Positions 60,486 through 64,000 of a stretch of 64,000 nt of DNA are shown here, piece by piece (position 1 is the stretch's first letter; each line of letters opens with the position of its first letter). Below the pieces are notes generated by a model that worked only from the letters and a program-made list of their open reading frames with translations, made no database searches and had not been told where the DNA came from. The stretch lies in contig CM065389.1 in the NCBI GenBank assembly GCA_033060915.1, positions 19,461,501-19,525,500 on the forward strand, given 5' to 3'. Source of the stretch: Euryodendron excelsum. Taxonomy: Eukaryota; Streptophyta; Magnoliopsida; Ericales; Pentaphylacaceae. Both the position numbers and the translations under genes were made by a program.

Positions 60486-62188
60486 TGTTGACTCAAGGTT
60501 GATCCCCATGTTGATTTTGATAATAACTAAATTTCGTATTATTTTACTAATGTATTTACTTAGTGTGTAGATTAATAAAGAGTATAATTTAGACTTAAAG
60601 GTTTTAACTTAAAGTCTAATATATGTCAAAGTGGATGCACATCAAGCAAAGTCAAGTAATGCACTCTAAGAATCATGTAATGCACCAAACAGAGCAATGA
60701 CATTCCAACTTCAATCAAATGATTTGCATTCAAAGAGATTGAAGGTGTTCAAAAAGAAGATTTCATCAAGTGTGCATAGACTCAATGAAGTTGAATTAAA
60801 TTCGAAGAGATTGAAGGAGTTCAAACAGAGAATTCATCATAAATGCAAAATCTCCATAAGGAATTTAAATGAAGACATCATCTAGGATGTGAAGAGTCAA
60901 CGAAGATGATATGTGTTCGAAGAAATTGAAGATATTCAAAAGTAGATTCCATCAAGCTTATAAAAGACTCATTGAAGTAATCCTAAAGAAGAAAGAAGGA
61001 TTAGTAGCAAAAAGAAGAGATCAGTAATGAAGCATCATGAATATGAAGCTCTATATGGATGAAAAAGTCATTAGCAGTAGATAAAAAAACTTAGCAATCA
61101 AGAAGAAGAGCTTGGCTATAATGGAAAAGAGTTTTAGTCGTTTGGCAACAAAAAAGATATGACTATCAAAAAGATAAATTCAATCCAAATTGAATAGAGG
61201 ATAACTTTGATAGTTTGAAGAGTTTGATCTATCATCATACCCTAAAGAGAAGACTTTTTGAAAATCTTATAGTATTGTTGAAGCTGAACTTGATCAAAGA
61301 AAGGATGAATGAAGATTTCTGAGTAATGTATCGACACATAAAAATGAAGAGTCGACACATAAGAACAGAAACCAAAAGTTTGAAAACAGTATGATCAAGT
61401 GTCGACACATGGAGTTGATGTGTCGACACATGGAGATAGTGGACAACATCTGAAAAATGCAAGTTGGATGTATCGACACATGAAGTTAAGTGTCAACACC
61501 TGGGGACTAACGGCTAGTTGTTCTAACGTTATAACGGACTGGACTTGCATTAAATGAACCCCCAACAACCACCAATGAACGAAATCAATACATGGGTTTA
61601 TATACAAGCTTCCAACTGCATTTATATAAAAGAGAACAAAAAAAACCATATCTACTGACTGATCAAGTTGAGAAATTTTAAAAATTCCTTTTGTCCTCAT
61701 TTTGACATTAAGTGAGCTATTATTTTTCTATCCACTCTTGGTAGAGAGTTTGTATTTTGGTTGTATAACTTTTATACCCTTGTAAGTGAGAGTTTGAGAG
61801 TTCTCTTGTAAAAGAAAAAATCTTGTAAGTTGAAGTGAATCTTGGACAAAACCACTTGGTAGCTGGAAGAACTTAAGAAGAAATTCTTGTGTAAAAATGA
61901 GCTAAGCACTTCGAAAAATCAGCATCTACTTTGTAATTAAAGATTGCATAGTGGAAGGAGACTTCAAGGAAATCTTGAAGTGAGGACGTAGACGACAAGT
62001 TGTGGTTGAACCTCAATAATTCTTGGTGTAATTTTCTTGCTCTGTTTTCATTTCTTTGTTGATTACTTTGCATTGCATATATCTTAATTCACTGTTCTAT
62101 TGATTGAATTAGCTTTTAATTAATCTTAATTGTATTAATTTTTGAAAAACCCAATTCACCCCCCTCTTAGGTGCCTTTTGGGCCAACA
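60486..62188 (+). repeat. 5' LTR of the copia element
   Basis: Starts TGTTGACTCAAGG and ends CTCTTAGGTGCC..GGGCCAACA. The same family forms the solo LTR at 44919-46943. It carries an array of GTGTCGACAC palindromes and a probable TATA-bearing segment TTATATAAAAG at about 61622-61632. Confidence 0.85.
61325..61500 (+). repeat. GTGTCGACAC palindrome array in the LTR
   Basis: Six copies, full or with one or two changes, near 61328, 61351, 61399, 61420, 61470 and 61489, usually followed by ATGGAG or ATAA. The array lies about 120-300 bases upstream of the putative TATA. Confidence 0.85.
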
Positions 62189-62190
62189 AT

Positions 62191-62202
62191 TGGTATCAGA
62201 GA
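62191..62202 (+). other. Primer-binding site
   Basis: TGGTATCAGAGA, complementary to the 3' end of initiator Met tRNA, 2 bases after the LTR end. Confidence 0.9.
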
Positions 62203-62336
62203 TTGTATTCTTGTTTTAGGCTTAACATCCTAAGAATAGATCCATAGTAACCAATTTTGGAAACTCTCTAGGTAAGGGTCAATCCACGAACAGACCACTT
62301 ATGTTTAATAACACAAATTACTACTATTAGAATAAT

Positions 62337-63761
62337 AGAATGAGAATCTGTATTCAATTGGTAGATTATGAATTATAGAGACTTATAGTAAATGGTTCCA
62401 AAACTTCTACAACAAGAGTAGAAAGAACTGATGTCCCTAAACCTAAATGCGAATGGGATGAGGATGATTTGAAAATGCTGCAATCTAATGCCAAAGCCAT
62501 GAATATTTTATATTACGCACTTGATCCTAATGAATTCAATCGCATTTCTACTTGTGAATCAGCTAAAGAAATATGGGATAGACTAGAGGTAACTCATAAA
62601 GGTACCAATCAAGTTAAGGAATCTAAAATCAATATTTTGGTACATAGTTATGAATTGTTTAAAATGAAACTTGATGAGTCTATCACTGAAATGTTCACAA
62701 GATTCACCGATACTATTAATGGCTTGAAATATCTTGAAAAGGTGTATCCTAATAATGAGCAGGTGAGAAAGATTCTAAGGTCATTGCCAAAAGTTTGGGA
62801 AGCTAAGGTCACGACAATTCAAGAAGTAAAGGACCTCAACACATTGCCTCTTGAAAAACTTTTGGACTCTCTCATGACTCATGAGCTCACTTAAAAGCAA
62901 CATGCCCAAGAGAATGAAGAGAAGAAGAAAAGGTCAGTTACATTCAAGTCCACCAGCCAAGATGATGAATTAGCAAGTGATGAGGATGAGGATGAAATTG
63001 CTCTCATCACTCGAAAATTCAAAAGATTCATGAAAAGAAAATGAAAAAGTGGAAAGACGCATGAAGCCAAATGAGATTCTAGTAAAGAATCCACTATCAT
63101 ATGCTATGAATGTAAGAAGCTTGGTCATATAAAGGCTGAATACCCACTACTCAAAAAGAAAGGAAAGAAATACCAATGGAAGAAGGCAATGACAGCCATG
63201 ACATGGAGTGATGATGAAGAATCGAGCTCCGAAGAAGAAGTCAAACCTCAAGAGGTGGCTAACCTCTGTCTCATGGAAAATGAGGAAGACAATGAGGTAT
63301 CAAACTCTTCCCAATTTACTTTCAATGAATTACAAGATGCATTTGATGATTTATTTTGTGAATTTAGAAAAATTAGAATAAAAAATGGACTTCTTAAAAA
63401 GATGGTCTCTACTCTTACTAAGGAAAAATGAGAATTTACAAAAAGAAAATGAAGTTTTAAAAATGAAGTTTGTGCTTTGAATGATAAAATTAAAAAAAAC
63501 TCTTTTCCAAAGGATTCTTCAAAGAAAAATCAAATTCTGCATGATAAAGTTAAAGATTTGAAAACAACTCTTTTTAGATGTGTTAATGGAAAAGAAAAAT
63601 TAGATTTAATCTTAGAAAAACAAAAGTATTCACTAGACAAAGCAGGACTTAGCTTTGATCCTTTTAAAAGAAAGAAATTTTCGAAAGGCAGATTTGTTGC
63701 TTTAGCTAAAAAATCACAAATTTCATGGCTTTTATTACCACAAACAAGGATATATTGCTAA
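62337..63761 (+). pseudogene. Copia gag, decayed
   Basis: A single reading frame from about 62337 contains ICIQLVDYEL, then EWDEDDLKMLQSNAKAMN, NRISTCESAKEIWDRLEV, NGLKYLE and RKILRSLPKVWEAKV, the UBN2-type gag core. It continues with an acidic linker and the zinc knuckle CYECKKLGHIKAEYP, where the last Cys of CX2CX4HX4C is Tyr. A coiled-coil-like region follows (LKKMVSTLTKEK, KVKDLKTTLFR), then DKAGLSFDP. At least six in-frame stops are present (after DYEL, HELT, KRK, HEAK and others), and the frame is lost after 63761. It packages element RNA in live relatives; this copy cannot make a full protein. Confidence 0.85.
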
Positions 63762-63895
63762 TAGATACTATGCTTTACAAAAATCTATTGCTCCTAAAAA
63801 TGCATTGGTCCCTAGAAGACCATTGAGGACTGACCCCCAAGGACTCAAGATGATTTGGGTACCTAAGATCAAATGAATTCATTTTGTAGGTATGC

Positions 63896-64000
63896 CTTCA
63901 AGCTAAATCCAAGAAAGACCAATGGTACCTGGATAGTGGATGCTCAAGGCATATGATGGGAGATGAAGTACAATTCACATCTCTCTCATTAAAAGATGGA
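63896..64000 (+). pseudogene. Start of copia pol (aspartic protease), cut by the window
   Basis: The frame at 63923 reads WYLDSGCSRHMMGDEVQFT, the copia protease block with the catalytic D-S-G. The IWVPK motif just upstream (63856-63870) is in a different frame, so a frameshift separates gag and pol here. Confidence 0.8.

Larger units (their letters stand above)
60486..64000 (+). mobile_element. Ty1/copia retrotransposon, 5' part
   Basis: Order seen: 5' LTR 60486-62188, initiator-Met primer-binding site, gag, then the start of the aspartic protease at the right edge. That is the copia layout. The gag and the IWVPK block before the protease resemble the SIRE/Maximus branch; this lineage is tentative. 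The element is decayed, with several stops and a frame change. Pol and the 3' LTR lie beyond the window. Confidence 0.85.

Overview
The window is nuclear DNA of a flowering plant, most likely a eudicot. It is AT-rich, has spliced genes with GT-AG introns and plant TATA boxes, and is dominated by plant transposons (hAT and Mutator-type MITEs, Ty1/copia elements, very long LTRs). I cannot name the species. Only three stretches look like host genes; most open frames elsewhere are shadows in repeats.

Bases 1-5500 hold, on the minus strand, the 5' part of a long-chain acyl-CoA synthetase gene of the LACS8/9 type: a 5'UTR exon, a 2.2 kb 5'UTR intron carrying a hAT MITE, coding exon 1, exon 2, and the start of exon 3 running off the left edge. 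Splice sites and phases fit, but exon 1 has an in-frame TAG at codon 69. From 5.5 to 14.4 kb there are no convincing genes, only small elements: two hAT-type MITEs, a foldback repeat, and a Mutator-type MITE nested in another, each with an exact 9-bp target duplication. At 14380-17915 (+) lies a two-exon gene for a 121-residue single-pass membrane protein. At about 21.4-22.7 kb (-) there is a probable small multi-exon gene with its own TATA box.

From 25.6 to 50.1 kb the window is a transposon stack that can be unpicked from its target duplications. A Mutator-type transposase fragment is cut off at 26139 by the LTR of a minus-strand retrotransposon (family L, LTR about 4.6 kb, X1). X1 was split by a second family-L LTR (X2, duplication AAGGG). 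X2 was itself split by a third, inverted copy (X3, 4.9 kb, duplication GTTTG/GGTTG) and by an unrelated 2.55 kb LTR (family S, duplication ACAAA). To the right of X1 lie a polypurine tract and then, in the opposite orientation, a decayed ORF resembling the plant mobile domain. Its layout (an antisense extra ORF next to the 3' LTR, with giant LTRs) fits the Tat/Ogre branch of Ty3/gypsy. A Ty1/copia solo LTR (duplication GTTTT) interrupts that ORF.

From 50 to 64 kb the DNA is AT-rich spacer with another copia-type solo LTR (55940-57704), a second family-S LTR (58374-60418, duplication ATGCA), and at the right edge the 5' LTR, primer-binding site, decayed gag and start of the protease of a plus-strand Ty1/copia element. 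The most unusual items are the nested giant LTRs and the inverted repeat they create, the antisense mobile-domain ORF with its all-TAG interruptions, the LACS nonsense codon, and a palindrome array in the copia LTR. I saw no bacterial-type system, CRISPR array or rRNA.
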